64,000 nt of DNA from Archegozetes longisetosus (GCA_018873245.2 JAEMBT020000008.1:10825172-10889171); one strand, 5' to 3'. Positions 1 through 12,728 are shown, counted from the first letter of the stretch. Translations and numbers: made by a program. Notes: generated by a model from the letters alone, not told the origin.

Positions 1-129
1 AAGAGAAATGAAATGTTCTTTTCAGAGCTTTAACCAATAGAAGATTAGGGAGAGTTCACTTCTTATAAAGGGTTTTCATTTTATACTAGAAGTTTAGAAC
101 TCGCCTAAAGGCCAGAAATTTGAGAAAAA

Positions 130-690
130 TTCAAAAATTTGTAACTTTTGAACCACTGATCCTAGCTCAATGATTTTACCACCAACTGATTTGTCTCAAC
201 AAGCACTCTCAGTTTGACTACTCTAAATAATACTATTAATCTCCGCCTTTCTACAAATCGTTCCACAAAAAGATTAATAAACTCAAAAACGTGTATCTTT
301 AGAACTAGTGAAGCTAGCTCGATGATCATTGCATCAATTGATTTGTCTCATCAAGAACTATCGGGTTTACTCCACTCTTAATCTTTATGAAGCTCCGCCC
401 ATTTAGAAATGGTCAAGTTTAAAAGAATTGAAAAGTGGGCGTATCTTTTGAACTAATGCGCGTGGCTTGAAAACTCTTTGATGAATTGATTATGCTTGGT
501 GAGTACTATTCATTTGGATCAATCAATAATTTTTGTGAAGCTTCTCCTACTAAGAAATCGATAAAATTGGTAAAACATAAAAATGAGCATATTTTCTGAA
601 TGAGTGAACGTATCTAAAATATTTTAACGGAAATAGAATTATCTCATCGAGTACTACCGATTTGAATAATCACTTGATTTTTATGATCAG
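130..690. repeat. Divergent tandem repeat, ~150-bp period
   Basis: Four imperfect units recur about every 145-150 bases. Each carries the same order of landmarks: a 'tatcttt(t)gaac' segment, a 'ctagctcgatgat'-like segment, a 'gatttgtctcatcaagaacta'-like segment and a 'gaagctccgccc'-like segment. The clearest anchors lie near 163, 313, 463 and 608. Divergence between units is high, so this is an old array. It may be the edge of a larger satellite to the left of the window. Confidence 0.6.
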
Positions 691-888
691 TGGCCCAATT
701 GGAGCCCATGGACCAAAATTTTCTCTATTTAATATTAACTGTAAATTGTAACTGAACATAAGCATTGCAAAAATATAGAATGCATAATTTACAGTCCTTT
801 TAATAACTTAAATTCATAATTGATTAACTACTGCAGCGCGAATTATAATATTGAACTAATCTTGTCTTATTTAAATACTCATTATTAG

Positions 889-1643
889 GTAAAAATGAAG
901 TTGTATATAGAATTGCACATCAATATTTGGCGATATCACAGATAACAGGCTGTGAAGCATACCCACAAACATACTTTGTTGGTGACACTCCCGATTTATT
1001 CGATGCAGTTGCAAATCAAGTAAAGACCGTCGGCAAATCATGGCTCGTATATTAAGATTTAGTAAACTATTTTACAGGACAAGTGATTGAGAATTTGGAA
1101 ATAGATATTCCTCTAAACGCCAATGAAATTAATGAAACTAATTATGAAATAACTTGGAAACCCTTACAAACGTTAACACAATTAAATTCCATTCGAGTAG
1201 ATTTTAGTGATCAAAGCATTAATTATCCATGGCGTGAAAGTGTGGTAGTCATCTCAGAAGAGCCATCAGGACTGAAGAAATCTTTTGCTTACAGGAAGGG
1301 AATTGATGGGAGGTATCCATCTTATGATTCAATACAAGTTCCGATACATTACTGTTCATCATCTTACTGCGATCAAAGTATTAGTAAAGTTACAATTATT
1401 TTCCATAAAGAAGATACTTCTTCCTCTTTATGGCCAAGCATAATAAGAATAGCAGCAGAAAATTTCGAGCCAAAAATAGTGTTAAGTGGAAGTGAAGAAA
1501 CGTTTTCAACATCGAATCGTGTTTTGGATGATAATCCATATAAATATTCAAATGAAACACATCTGAGATTCTTAAATGGTAAACTGACTGATGGACTTAA
1601 ATCACAGACACGAGGTTGGTACTGGAACGGAATGATGGGATAG
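889..1643 (+). CDS. Partial extracellular-type protein, middle exons
   Basis: I do not recognise the family. An exon from 889 (after an AG acceptor) to 1019 reads openly with a cysteine and a motif around CEAYPQTYFVGDTP. A short intron (donor GTAAAG at 1020) can join it in phase to 1092 onward, where a long open frame runs to 1643. The second exon is rich in Ser, Asn and Asp with a CSSSYC pair, as expected for an extracellular domain. No start codon or signal peptide is visible, so 5' exons lie upstream. The frame probably ends at a donor near 1614 rather than at the stop at 1643. The membrane-anchored exon from about 2411 on the same strand may be the 3' end of the same gene; this is inferred only from order and character. 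Confidence 0.45.
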
Positions 1644-2245
1644 GAGTTATATGAGACACAAATTTCTATTACGATCGATTTAAAGAGCGTATATACTGTA
1701 TCTGCTGTGAAGAAATGTATACTCATTTCGACAGAACAGCAGGAGTGAGTTGACCCGAAAAACTAATTGTTCTGATGGCACGGAATTGTCCACCAGTTCA
1801 TAGAGGTTAGTTAGTTTTGAGATTAGAGCTAGACTTCCTTAAGATCTTACCTTTCTGTTTTGAAAAACCTTCTTATATTGAGTATAAGCTCTGGTCCTGA
1901 ATTCATAACCTCTCTTGAGAGCCTCTCTAGCTTCGATAGAATCCCGGGCCCATAACAGTTTCAAGGTAGTAGGGTCTAACTATATGATCAATATTGATAA
2001 TATTTCTGCTTAAACTATATATACGCCTGACGCAGAAATTAGATTGACTCGCAAAATCTTTATTACTTTTGACTGGACTAACCGATTTTGAAAATTTTGT
2101 CACCAAACAAACCAAGAATAAATGTAATTTCTTAAAATGTAACTCATTTTTGAAAATAAAATATGGAAGACGAAATATTCCAGTTAAAATGAAAAAGTAG
2201 AAAAGAGAAAAACAAATAATTTATTGAATTTATTTTAAAATTGCA

Positions 2246-2326
2246 ATATCTTGTGTAAGTCTCCTGTGACAAAAGAACAGCCTCGAGTCTACGAGGCATC
2301 GATTCCAACAAACCTATGAAGTAACC
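2246..2326 (-). mobile_element. Tc1-like transposase C-terminal relic
   Basis: The minus strand reads GYFIGLLESMPRRLEAV followed by a YTRY ending. This matches the classic extreme C-terminus of Tc1-family transposases (an L-I/L-ESMPRR-x-x-AV core with a terminal TKY-like motif). Only about 30 codons are recognisable; the DDE catalytic core is absent. It is a dead fragment, apparently lying in an intron or gap between the two neighbouring plus-strand exon sets. Confidence 0.65.
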
Positions 2327-2410
2327 CCTATAAGTGGGGTTCGATAGCTTTGCATGTGCTCTATTAAAAAATGAGGCTCTTGCATTTTGTTTATAACTAT
2401 TGTTGGATTG

Positions 2411-2902
2411 AGTGTTGGTATTCAATCAACATCGACATCTGCTAATTCGAGTAATAAAGTTAGATTGAGTAATTCTATTCCATCAATAAATAGTACTCGA
2501 TTACCACCAAGGGCTCATACTCCATCACCAACGACACGTACGGCAAGTAAGAAACCAGGTCTTTGTAATTCGTTTAAAAGAAACAGATGTATCAAAGATA
2601 TCAAAACTGCAAAATCCAATAAAGACTGTTGTGCTGTTTGGAGAGTATTCGACTGCGCTGAAACTGAGTTAAAAGGTTGTATGGATAGAAATCTACAGAT
2701 GCGATATTTAAAGGCTAATCAAACTGAATTGGAGACCGCTTTGTGTAAAGATTATAAAAGGTATGGAAATGCTTGTACGCTTCAGTGGTGGGTGATATTA
2801 CTTATCGTGATGGTGTGTGTCGCTGTCGGTAGTATTGGTTACTTTGTGTATAGGGTGACTAAGCGCCCAGATTCGAGTTGGACAGTCATGGTATCAGATT
2901 AA
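2411..2902 (+). CDS. C-terminal exon of a type I membrane protein
   Basis: An open frame with no good ATG runs from about 2387; the likely exon begins after an AG near 2410. It encodes a Ser/Thr/Pro-rich stalk, then a domain with seven cysteines between the GLCNSF motif and CTLQWW, then a hydrophobic stretch (WWVILLIVMVCVAVGSIGYF), and a short basic cytoplasmic tail ending at the stop at 2900-2902. This is the layout of the membrane-proximal part of a single-pass receptor or adhesion protein. The family is not recognised. It probably continues the gene whose exons lie at 889-1643. Confidence 0.55.
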   Translation, partial: SVGIQSTSTSANSSNKVRLSNSIPSINSTRLPPRAHTPSPTTRTASKKPGLCNSFKRNRCIKDIKTAKSNKDCCAVWRVFDCAETELKGCMDRNLQMRYLKANQTELETALCKDYKRYGNACTLQWWVILLIVMVCVAVGSIGYFVYRVTKRPDSSWTVMVSD

Positions 2903-5326
2903 CTCGTCCAGAGTGAACCCCAATCTGAACGCATTTTGTTCAGATCTGAGCTGAATAAATAGACACTTCTATTTAAAATGCTTTATCTTATTTGTAATTC
3001 GGTGTATAGTGATTCTAAACTAACGTATTTTAATATATTGAAATTGTTCGTCTTTAATTTCTTGTTCAGAACTTTAAAAATATGTTAGTGATAACTTAAT
3101 CTACTTAATGTTGCAAAATCACAGAAGAAATATAACTAATTTCACAGTAGATTTTTATATCCATTAAGTACTGTAAATAAATTTTAAACTCTAAGAAAAT
3201 CTCATAGAGGGTATACTCAATACTTTTGTTTAAATTTGGGTTCTATGAGACTTGGTCATCCTATTTTTGTATAAAGGATGCCAATATGATCATCAATTGA
3301 TTTGTCCTACAAATCATATCTGACAGAAATAATGTATTTCTAATGTTGAAATCTAACTACTATTCAAAATAATTTTATTATTCCAGATTATTGTATACTA
3401 TACCATTTGTGATTCTATCAAAATATAAATGATCAATAAATAATATAGAATCGATGTTTCAGTTTTTTATTTCTCGTAAAAATATTTCTGATTAATTATA
3501 TAATTAGAAATCTGACTACTTCATAAATTTGATTCATTTATGAATAATATTCAGACATCTCCTACATGCTAGATATACTGCTATACTTCTACGCAGTTGT
3601 TGAACATTATTCAAGAACAAAATACCGAATGCTGAGAGCATCACCTTGTATATCTATTAGTATATGTGAGCATAACTAGTATTATTGTTGTAAAAGAGAT
3701 CTCGACTAAACCAGCATTGTTTGTGCACTATAAGACATTATTAAAAGCATTATATAGACAGCAATAAAGTTACATAATTTTAATATAAATTATGCGACAT
3801 AACGCATTACATTAATTTAAATAAGATCTGAATACTTCTGTTGGCTCTAGCTCTTTAAAATATACTAGGACTTCCCATTCAAAGTGACGCAGACTTGCGG
3901 CGGTGTATCTTACTAGGGAAGGGTGCGATCTGAGGAGGTCAGATCGAGATATTTTTTGATTCGGCATTAATCTATGTGACAATAAGATTGACCAAAACTC
4001 ACAAATTCGTGCTTATGAGCTCTTGTTTGTCTGCAATCGGTAATTTAAGATGCAATCTTTAGCATTGCTTTGTATGGCAGCAATGTATAATGTAATGCCT
4101 TTGCTTTATGCCATAGAAAGTTGGCTTCACTGTTCAGTTTAATACTTGTCAATGCGCTCAATACATATGGGTAACAATGGGCATTACTGTCATACAAAGC
4201 AATGCTAAAGATTGCATTTTATATTGCCGATTGCAGACAAACAAGAGCTCATAAGCACGAATTTTTGAGTTTTGGTCAATCTAATTGTCTCATAGATAAA
4301 TGCCAAATCAAAAATATCTTGATCTGACTTCCTCAGATCGCACCCTCCCCTAGTTAGAGGCTACAAGGTGGAATTAGTCGCCAGTTTGAATTTGTGTTTG
4401 CTAATTCTTGATTTGTGAAACGAGTCAAATCAACGTTTTCGGGTCAATCGTTTTACAACTTGACTGATTTTAAGGCTTTTATAATGAAACCGGACATTCA
4501 AATCCTCTTCAGAATAAAGTACCAATCAAATAAAGTATCGATGGAAGAATATTATAAATAATTGATATTCAATACACAAAATGATTTCTATTGATTTTAT
4601 TATCACCAGAAGTTCCACAACAGATTTACATACTTTTTGCCACTTGAATTCTTTAATAACTCTCTCAAGAGCATACTTAAGATGAGAAAAATAATTGAAT
4701 TTTGTGTCCAAGTTCTTGAGTCATATGTGATAAACAAATACAATAAAGCAGTGAAGAATTAGGTTCTCTCAGTTAATGACAAATCCAATATTTCTTTACA
4801 ACTAAAATGAAATGTGCGTTCAATGCAATAGACGATAATTCATAATCAATAATACCATTATTAGTAACTTATAGGACTAAATCTAAGAACTTCTCTTCAC
4901 TTCAACTTTATTTTTAACATTTTTCTATGAATTATCGTATAGTATGCAATAGATTTTAGTTTTATAATACTTAATATTTCAGTTATATTAATCAAAAACA
5001 TATTTCCATGAGAATTTGATCTTCAAATTTGTTTTTAGGTTTTTTGAGCAATAATTTGAAATTCAGTCAAATTAAAGTCAATTAAATTATAGAAAAATAT
5101 TCAAAAAAAGCTTAGAATATATGAAGAGTTGGTGTTTAGGATTTAATACAATAATCAATAGTTTTGAATCTTAAGTAACAAAAAAGTAAACCTAATCCTT
5201 CAGTACTGTATTTGCGAATCACATATTATCATAGTTTTCGTTCAGATATCAGTAGAGATTATAAGTTTTTATAAACAGCGTATATTTATATTCATGAAAG
5301 TAAAGTATTAGTTGTTTGGTATTTAA
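2903..5326. other. Intergenic stretch with one foldback element
   Basis: Apart from the inverted-repeat element at 3909-4357 I see no convincing coding exon here. The stretch is AT-rich with stop codons in all frames. The short minus-strand open frame at 4526-4711 has no recognisable content. Confidence 0.6.
3909..4357. mobile_element. Foldback MITE with ~175-bp arms
   Basis: The left arm (3909 to about 4090) and right arm (about 4184 to 4357) are inverted copies at roughly 90 percent identity. The outer ends read CTTACTAGGG and, reverse-complemented, CTAACTAGGG. Both arms carry GGGTGCGATCTGAGGA-like and CGTGCTTATGAGCTCTTGTT segments. The roughly 90-bp loop contains no gene. I found no clear target-site duplication, so the superfamily is undetermined. 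Confidence 0.75.
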
Positions 5327-8300
5327 TTAAATGCGAGACAATTGTTGAAATAGAGATGATGGCAATAGTGGTTCCACTTTGTCCATAACGAAACCAAGCG
5401 GTAATGAGAGCCAACTCACTAACTATTTAATAGACAAATATAGAATTGAAATCAATTTAAAATATGACAAATATAAGTATTTTTCAAGTTAGCTCTACGA
5501 AAAGCTCAAGTCTGGAAAACTAGAGCAAACTAAATCTAATTGAATGCTACTTTTTCTTAATGACCCTACTGAGAGAAAGCTATATTTATACCAGTTTGGC
5601 GAGAGATCCCATTGGTTCTGGATATTGATGTGTCAATAGTGCCAATAATGCTGTTATAGAGCAGAGACCGGCTGTGAATAGTATGAAAAATGGGAGCTCT
5701 TTCTTGGGATATACGGAAACCTCATGAAATACTAGATAAATAAGATATGATTAAGTTCAAGACAAGTAATGAAGGATGAGTTCAAACTGCAAACTAAAAA
5801 TTGAAGTTCTTTCAAACTTTAGATTAAAAAATAATCGGTTCAAAAATTGAATTCTACTCACGAGGCAATAGTTCTCGATCTGTACTTTCCGTACAGTTTG
5901 GATAAGGATAGAACAGATGTCCTTTTTCTAAAGGATATGGAATCATACGAAATGCTAACGAACAAATTCAGATAAAAAAATTAATGTTTGTTTGACTTTT
6001 GAGAGAAAAAGCAAAAATAATATACAAGTAGTCATACAATTTCTAAACGCTTCAGAAAAAGCGAAAGAAAATCGAAAAAATTGATACCAAAAGAGAAACT
6101 AAAAGTCAAGTAAAAATAGAGCCAAATAGAGTAAAAAGTAAAATGAAGCCAAAATGAAATATTGGAAGCGAAACAAGTTTAGTTTTGATGAGCAAAATAC
6201 TGAGTAATTTATAGAAACAATTGAATACTTACTTCCTTCCCAAGTGCAGTGAAGCAAATTAAGTGCTCCCTCGACTCGCTTCCAATGATTGAGATGAAAG
6301 AAAGCGTAAGCGATGGCTTCACTGTCACCACGTTTCAGTATATGTTCGGGCGGAAGGATTAGGCTTTTGGTCTCGAGTAAATACTTGGGAACGTGTGGGT
6401 TGAACTCAACCGCTCTGTGTATGGCTTCCACGGCATTCATTTCGGCTGTCGAAAGACCACGTCTCGACGCCAAGTCTGGCGAAAATTTGTCACTAACACC
6501 TCGAGCTTTGAGAAGGGCTGCTGTATAACAAATTGTTGCAGACTTCGGAAGATTTATGTCTGAACAATAGAATAAAAAATCCTTTTTATTAAAACTATTG
6601 GTTGAAAAATGTATCTGTTGAAGACTCGTTAAAAATATATTTTGCTTTTAGAGCTTTAATGATCCTAAGATGAAGATTAAACATCTTTCACTACGAAATA
6701 AGTTAAAATTTTAGTTTAAACAACTATTTATTAAATAATTTATTCCAGGAACTTAATTAAAACTACTTGTTTATGAAGTTCAAATAATCTAAAGATTAGA
6801 CAAATGATCGAGAGTTAGAACAAAATAAAAAAATATCAATAAAACATAAATTACAAAGTAATACATGAAATAATGAAATCATACCATCATATTTAGCGAG
6901 AACTGCCTGAACGTCTGCATAAGCTTGCATTTCGAGCAAGGCCTCAATCAAGTTTTCATGAATATTAAAGACATTCATCATAGGAAACTCTTTGATTAAA
7001 TCGCGCATCATTTTGGTGGCTTCTCTTAATTTGCCTAATTTTCTCGCACACATCGCGAGCCGTCTCTTCACATAAATAAGAACATTAGTATCTCTTCTGT
7101 GTTGACACTCATATAGAGAGTTCTGGTGTTGATATTGTTGTGATTTGCGATATGCTGCTTCAGCTACTTTCAGGCCTTGTTTTAATAGTTTTTCTGCTTC
7201 TACTATTGTGGCTGCTTCCTCTTCGGCTAATAGTATATAAGCTGGTGCACAATCACTACTCTTTTCAAGAGCTTCGTGTGCTGCTTTGATTCTGGCCTGA
7301 GGATCACGTTCACGCCATGCCGTTTGCATTACTATTAATACAAATTTTGATTATTAATAATAGTCTATAAATTGAATATCAGCAACAATTATAAGTACAG
7401 AATAGTTCGATATTTTTAAAAATTAAAAAAATTCAAAGTATTATCCGTTTTGACCACTAAGTGTCGAAATGATCGAAAGGAATCAATTTGATTGAATAAC
7501 GATCTAATGTAAGTTAAACTTTAGGATCAAAATGAATCTTCCGACATTTATAAAAATCTGAGTTTTAAAGTATTTGTTTAGTTGAATTACTTTCAAATTC
7601 AGGTTTGCCGGCATCTGCTTCACAAGTGAAGAAAGTTTGATGATCTTGTGCCGAAAGATTCATGTCGTAATAAGTTAGCGGCTCCTTAGATGTCGACCAA
7701 CCAAACCGATTATATTCAGATCCACGAAACAGACTTAACGGATTGCGCCATACTTTACATTCTAATCAGATTAAATCAAGAATACAATAAAAACACACTG
7801 AAAGCAATATTTTGGTAGGAAACAGACCTAAAGACAGCTGTTGTCCGGTATTATTGCTTTGATGTCCGTTACTTCCGTTATTGTCTCCATTATCGCCATT
7901 GCCTCCTCCTCCAAGCCACGGAGACAAGTGATTCAACGACACCTGTTCTATGAATGATGTGCCATATTTACGGAAATACCACCACTCGAAGATCTATTTG
8001 AAATGACATCATTATTAATTAAATGTGATTAATTGCTAACTCATTTCTAAAACATATGTTTTACACATGATTACAAAATTCATGTTTCTATTTGTTTAAG
8101 AAATATACCCTTTGATCAACACTTGTAAAAAGTGATTTCAAATTACATGAAAGTTTTACTGATTTTCTTACAAGACTTGAGGTGTTAAATGGATTGGTTC
8201 TGAGATTTGATCGGGATTTATGTTACTTTTAGTTTACACTTAAAGTACCGGGTAATTCATAAATCACTTTAGAGTAAAACTAATAAATGAATAGAGAATA

Positions 8301-8600
8301 CGGAAAGAAATGAAAGCTAAAGAAACAGACGATAATTGAAACAACTAGTGATAAATAGAATCTAAGTAAATTTGAAACACAAGACACAACCAAAAGACAT
8401 GACATTTAAATGTGAGTCAATACAGTAATCAAAGAGGTTTAAACTCGGTCGCGATAGAAGAAAAATTGCTAAAGTAATAAGAGATAAAAACAGAGAAAAA
8501 ACAATATAAATTAATACCAGAATAAGACCAGAGATGAGCGAAGAAGTACCAGTGAGGGCCACGTAGAATTTTGGTGTCAACGTATTTAAAAACATTGACG
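5327..8600 (-). CDS. ST7: Suppressor of tumorigenicity 7 (ST7) homologue
   Basis: Eight exons read in phase on the minus strand: 8600-8518, 7993-7828, 7761-7591, 7331-6885, 6559-6233, 5954-5862, 5731-5592 and 5422-5327. Together they give about 507 codons including the stop. Diagnostic stretches include [20 protein letters not shown] (membrane segment), [16 protein letters not shown], the TPR-like region starting [34 protein letters not shown], and a C-terminal membrane helix near [12 protein letters not shown]. The last exon ends in [19 protein letters not shown], like the long-C-terminus isoform. A Gly/Asn linker (7828-7900) is lineage-specific. The N-terminal exon(s) with the first TM helix should lie above 8600 but I could not place them. 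ST7 is a conserved multi-pass membrane protein of animals, linked in mammals to growth control and matrix remodelling; its biochemical role is unclear. Identification is secure. Confidence 0.93.
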
Positions 8601-10796
8601 CTATCAATGAGAAAACAAATTAATTAGATTAATATTCATTTGCATTTATTATAAATCCATATATTTGTCTGTTTCTTCTTTGACAACTTGTTTGCTCTTC
8701 ATTTAGCTCTTACCCATTGTTTTCCTTTATCGGTGTTTTGTTTATTTGCTTTCTTCGATTTATTGTTAATTGATTTTTATGTCTTTACTGATATTTAAAA
8801 TACTTTTTACTTTTTGACTGAGAAATAGCCATACAATATGGTAAGCAATGATTTTCATATATGATCTTATTGAGATCGAGGATGTGGTACTATTTCTTAT
8901 AGTATATACCACTGCAAGCAGGTAGGTTTTGTTTGCATAATAAGTATTTAAATTGATATGTTGTATGACTTGTTTACAGAATATACACTTTAAATGTGTT
9001 TACGATTTATACAAGAAATACGTTTCAGAACTGATATCTTACTAATTCTTGGATTCCGATGAGAATTTCGAGAATCAATTCTTTAAATTAGTTTTCGTGA
9101 AGTTTATTACACTCATTAAAGAAAGTTCCTAGGAAACCAGAAGCTCTAATGTATCAGGAAAAGATTGAAGCAATCTTTTCTTAGTTAAGTCTTATTAAAT
9201 GATAAATTCTTGAGAAAATCATTTCAATTTTTGCGCTCAAATTAGAATGCCTAAATTCTTGGCGTTTATGTCCCATCAATCGAGCAGTCTTTAAGGGGAT
9301 GATCTATCTTATCAAACGCCATAAACACGTCTATTCAGGTATTAATAGAGCTTTAATTGTTATCTAGTTGCGAAGCCAGGCGTGCCGAGGTGCAAAGGCA
9401 TCTCTGACTGAAATTGGTAGGAGTATGTTTAACAGAATTACATTTCAACGAGTCTATTTAGCTGAAAAACAAAATGTTCTGTTTTCCTATTTTCCGTTTA
9501 TGTTGTAGAAAACCATAATACTCGAGGGTGATAATCTAGATCGCGAGTTATTTAAAGCTTGAGTTTTAAGGATATAAGTTTCGAGTACACGCTTGACGTT
9601 ACAATTCAAAAATATTTCATTGTCGATATAAATCAATTCTAAAAGTTTATCGAACAATAACAGGAGGTGTTAAGCGTAATAAATGTAAAAGTGAAAGCTT
9701 AATTGAATTCAAGAACTTTAAGTAAGCATTTCTCATATATCTGCCAATAAGTTAAAAGTTTAGATTTTCTTAAATTTCAAAACCAAACTTAAATGGTGGT
9801 AACCGCTGATTATTGATATTTATCTAGCAACCTACCAAACCTAGTAATGATATGCTTTTTATCTTATCAGTTTGGGTTCATTATTTATGATTAAGTTTTC
9901 ATATAATTTTGTTCATTAATATCAAATTTTCCATTTTCCTTTGGTAAATACGAATAAATGAAGATAACTTGTGGTTAAAGAATGAGAAAACCAATTGTAA
10001 AATTGATTTTGGTTTGTCTCGGCTAACCTACTCGCCAGAGTGGCATTCTGTTAAACTGACACCAGCCCTCTAATTTGTCACTAACTTGACATAAAATGCT
10101 GTACGCTTTTAAACATAGAATTTTCTTAACTTGTTGTAATTCTACAAAAACGTAAAAACACTTCATAATTAAAATTAAAAACTACAACACAATAGCTTTA
10201 ATCGAAAAAGTATATATACAAATAAATTGAACGATTAATGATACTACTCGGCATTTAGAACTTTGTGTATTCCGCAAGAAATTCTGGCTTCGTTACTGGG
10301 GATTACAAGGGCTTTAATTCTTATCTAATCGCTTAGCAATTAATATCGTAGAAACTAAAACGCCAAACAATAACGTGAGTCGAAAAAATCCTTTAGTAGC
10401 TATAAGTGTTGGTGAGCTTAATGAACACTTGCGCAACAATGCCTTCAATCGTACTCAAATTCTAGAATTGGTCAAATAAATCAGTTTTGACTGCAATTTC
10501 AATTTTGGTTTATAAAGAGATAATAGTTGATTTTGAGGAGTAATTAGTTATTTTATATTTAGTGCTAATTTATGAGGTTTCAGCTTAAAATTTAGGTGAG
10601 TTGCAAACTGCTTAAAGCTTGGGTTTTGCTGACCTCTATTATCGACTAATAGCTTAAAGAACATATGTTTTTCACGAGTTTTTAAAGTGAAGTCTATTTG
10701 AAAATGTAAACAACTTTTTAATGATTCGCAAACACGTGTAAACTATTTAACTACCATTTGAGTTCAATGAAATATTAACTAACTTATTTATTTATT
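8601..10796. other. Stretch upstream of ST7, no gene seen
   Basis: The first coding exon of ST7 must lie here or was missed. No frame shows the expected Trp-rich N-terminal helix. Two short segments (about 9340-9380 and 10295-10335) share a 'gctttaatt.ttatcta' core and may be fragments of one old repeat. A locally GC-rich patch at 9371-9410 has no clear frame. Confidence 0.5.
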
Positions 10797-12728
10797 ATGT
10801 TCACAGAATTCGAGTCAGAAATGAATGAAAAAGACGTCGATTTGTTGTTAAGTTTGCGACAAAACAAATCAATTAATTCTTCAACAATTGAATCATTAAT
10901 TAGTTACGGATTCGATTCGAACCAGTCCTTAATTGATTTGGATTTTGATAGAGATTTGCTTCGAATGAAAAATATTTCTTTGGACCAAAAATTGATTTTA
11001 GAACAAGTCTTGAATGAAGTGAAGACTAAATCTATTAATAGTGACAACAATAATAATAAAAGTAATTATAGTGAAAGAAGTTTTACTGAAAAGTTAAACG
11101 AAAATAGCTTATTATTAAATGACAAAAGTTTTACTTATGTTAAAAATGAATTAATTATTGATCAGCTAAAGGAAACTATTGGCAAGTTGGAGCAAAAGTT
11201 GGTTGAAAAGGACAAACTTATAGTTGAATATGAAAAGGAGTCAAAGTTTAATAAATTGAATATTAAAATTATTGAAATTAAATTAAATAAATTTCAAAGT
11301 GATTTGGCCAAACAGAAAAAAATCAACGAGTCCCTCAAAAATCAATTATCTCTTAAGAATAGTTTCGAGAATATTAGATCTGATCCCAGAATTAGTCAAA
11401 GAGATGGTGATGAAAACTCCATATTTGATGACTTAAGTAGTTCTCCAAGTTCAGCAAATATGGACTTAAATAGTCGTCCAAATAGTAGTCAAAGCCTAAG
11501 AAGTCGTGACAAAAGTTGTGACCCAAATAGTGATGAAAATTCTAGAAGCAATAGTCAGAACTTGAGAGACGTTGATCAAAATCGTGACAGAAATAGTGAC
11601 CGAAATAGTGGTGAAAGTTCGAGAAATAGTGATCGAGATAGTAGTCAAAGTTTAAGAAGTATCGACCAAAATAGTGATAAAAACCAAATAAATAATGACC
11701 TAAAAGTTGTTGAAACCTCAGGAAATAATGACCAAACTAGTGAGCCAAATAGTAGTCAAAACCAAAGAAATATCGACAGAGATAGTGATGAAAACTCTAT
11801 AAATAATAACCGAATTAATGATGCAAACGAGTCATTTGTCAAACGAAAAGTTGTCCTAAACTCAAGAATCAACCAAAGAAATAGTGATAATGAAAACAAG
11901 ACTCTAAGCAAGAGTCCAGGTAAAACTTCTAGTATCGACAGATTGAATGAAAGAGATTATGAAAGTCTTTCAGACATATCAGCTGAAGAGATAACCAGCA
12001 GTGAATCGAGCGACTGGGAAAACGATTCACAGGAATACTATTCGGAAGAAGAGACGAAGAAGTATAAAAAGCGATACAAATGTGAATACAAAGAGTGTAA
12101 AACAACTTTCAGCAGTATTAACGGTATGAAAAGGCACATAAGTTCAGTGCATAAGAAGGAGAAATTATTTTCATGTAACTATGAGAACTGTGGCAAAAGT
12201 TTTAGAGACAGATATATTTTGGATCAGCACGTGAAGATTCATTTAGATGTGAAGCCATTCAAATGCGATTATAAGGACTGTGTTATGAGCTTTATCAATA
12301 TAAATCATCTGAGAAGACATATCAAAACTCATACTAAAGAAAAGCCGTTCAAATGCCATTTCAAAGACTGTAATAAGTCCTACGGACGCAAAGATTATTT
12401 AAAAGATCACATCAAGAGATATCATACAAAAGAAATGGTCTATAAATGTGATTTTAATGGTTGTGAAAAGATTTTTAATTCAAAATCAAATTTAAACGTT
12501 CACCTAAAGAGACATTTGGGCCTTAAGCAGTTTAAATGTGATTATAATGAATGCGATATCCGTTTCGTTGAGCTGAGTCAATTGAAAAGACATATCCGTT
12601 CAGTTCATACCAAAGAAAAACCCTTTAAGTGTACTTTTGATGGTTGTGATCAGCGATATGGTCGTATCGATAGTCTTAAGGATCATATCAAGAGATTTCA
12701 CACTAGATTTTCCTTAAAAGACAAATGA
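10797..12728 (+). CDS. C2H2 zinc-finger protein, seven fingers, coiled coil
   Basis: A single-exon frame of 643 codons begins with ATG at 10797. Residues about 1-110 are polar and Asn-rich, followed by a heptad-like Leu/Lys/Glu segment (about 125-185) that should form a coiled coil. A long Ser/Asn/Asp/Arg low-complexity region (about 190-360) is built from degenerate NSD/NSS-type repeats. Residues about 428-640 hold seven consecutive C2H2 fingers of the C-x4-C type with TGEKP-like linkers degraded to KEKPFKC. Fingers 4 and 7 share an unusual YGR.D.LKDHIKR(Y/F)H core, and fingers 1 and 6 a KRHI(S/R)SVH core, which points to internal duplication. The C-x4-C spacing resembles TFIIIA/GLI-type fingers. 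A nuclear DNA- or RNA-binding role is inferred; no orthologue is recognised. Confidence 0.88.
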   Translation: MFTEFESEMNEKDVDLLLSLRQNKSINSSTIESLISYGFDSNQSLIDLDFDRDLLRMKNISLDQKLILEQVLNEVKTKSINSDNNNNKSNYSERSFTEKLNENSLLLNDKSFTYVKNELIIDQLKETIGKLEQKLVEKDKLIVEYEKESKFNKLNIKIIEIKLNKFQSDLAKQKKINESLKNQLSLKNSFENIRSDPRISQRDGDENSIFDDLSSSPSSANMDLNSRPNSSQSLRSRDKSCDPNSDENSRSNSQNLRDVDQNRDRNSDRNSGESSRNSDRDSSQSLRSIDQNSDKNQINNDLKVVETSGNNDQTSEPNSSQNQRNIDRDSDENSINNNRINDANESFVKRKVVLNSRINQRNSDNENKTLSKSPGKTSSIDRLNERDYESLSDISAEEITSSESSDWENDSQEYYSEEETKKYKKRYKCEYKECKTTFSSINGMKRHISSVHKKEKLFSCNYENCGKSFRDRYILDQHVKIHLDVKPFKCDYKDCVMSFININHLRRHIKTHTKEKPFKCHFKDCNKSYGRKDYLKDHIKRYHTKEMVYKCDFNGCEKIFNSKSNLNVHLKRHLGLKQFKCDYNECDIRFVELSQLKRHIRSVHTKEKPFKCTFDGCDQRYGRIDSLKDHIKRFHTRFSLKDK

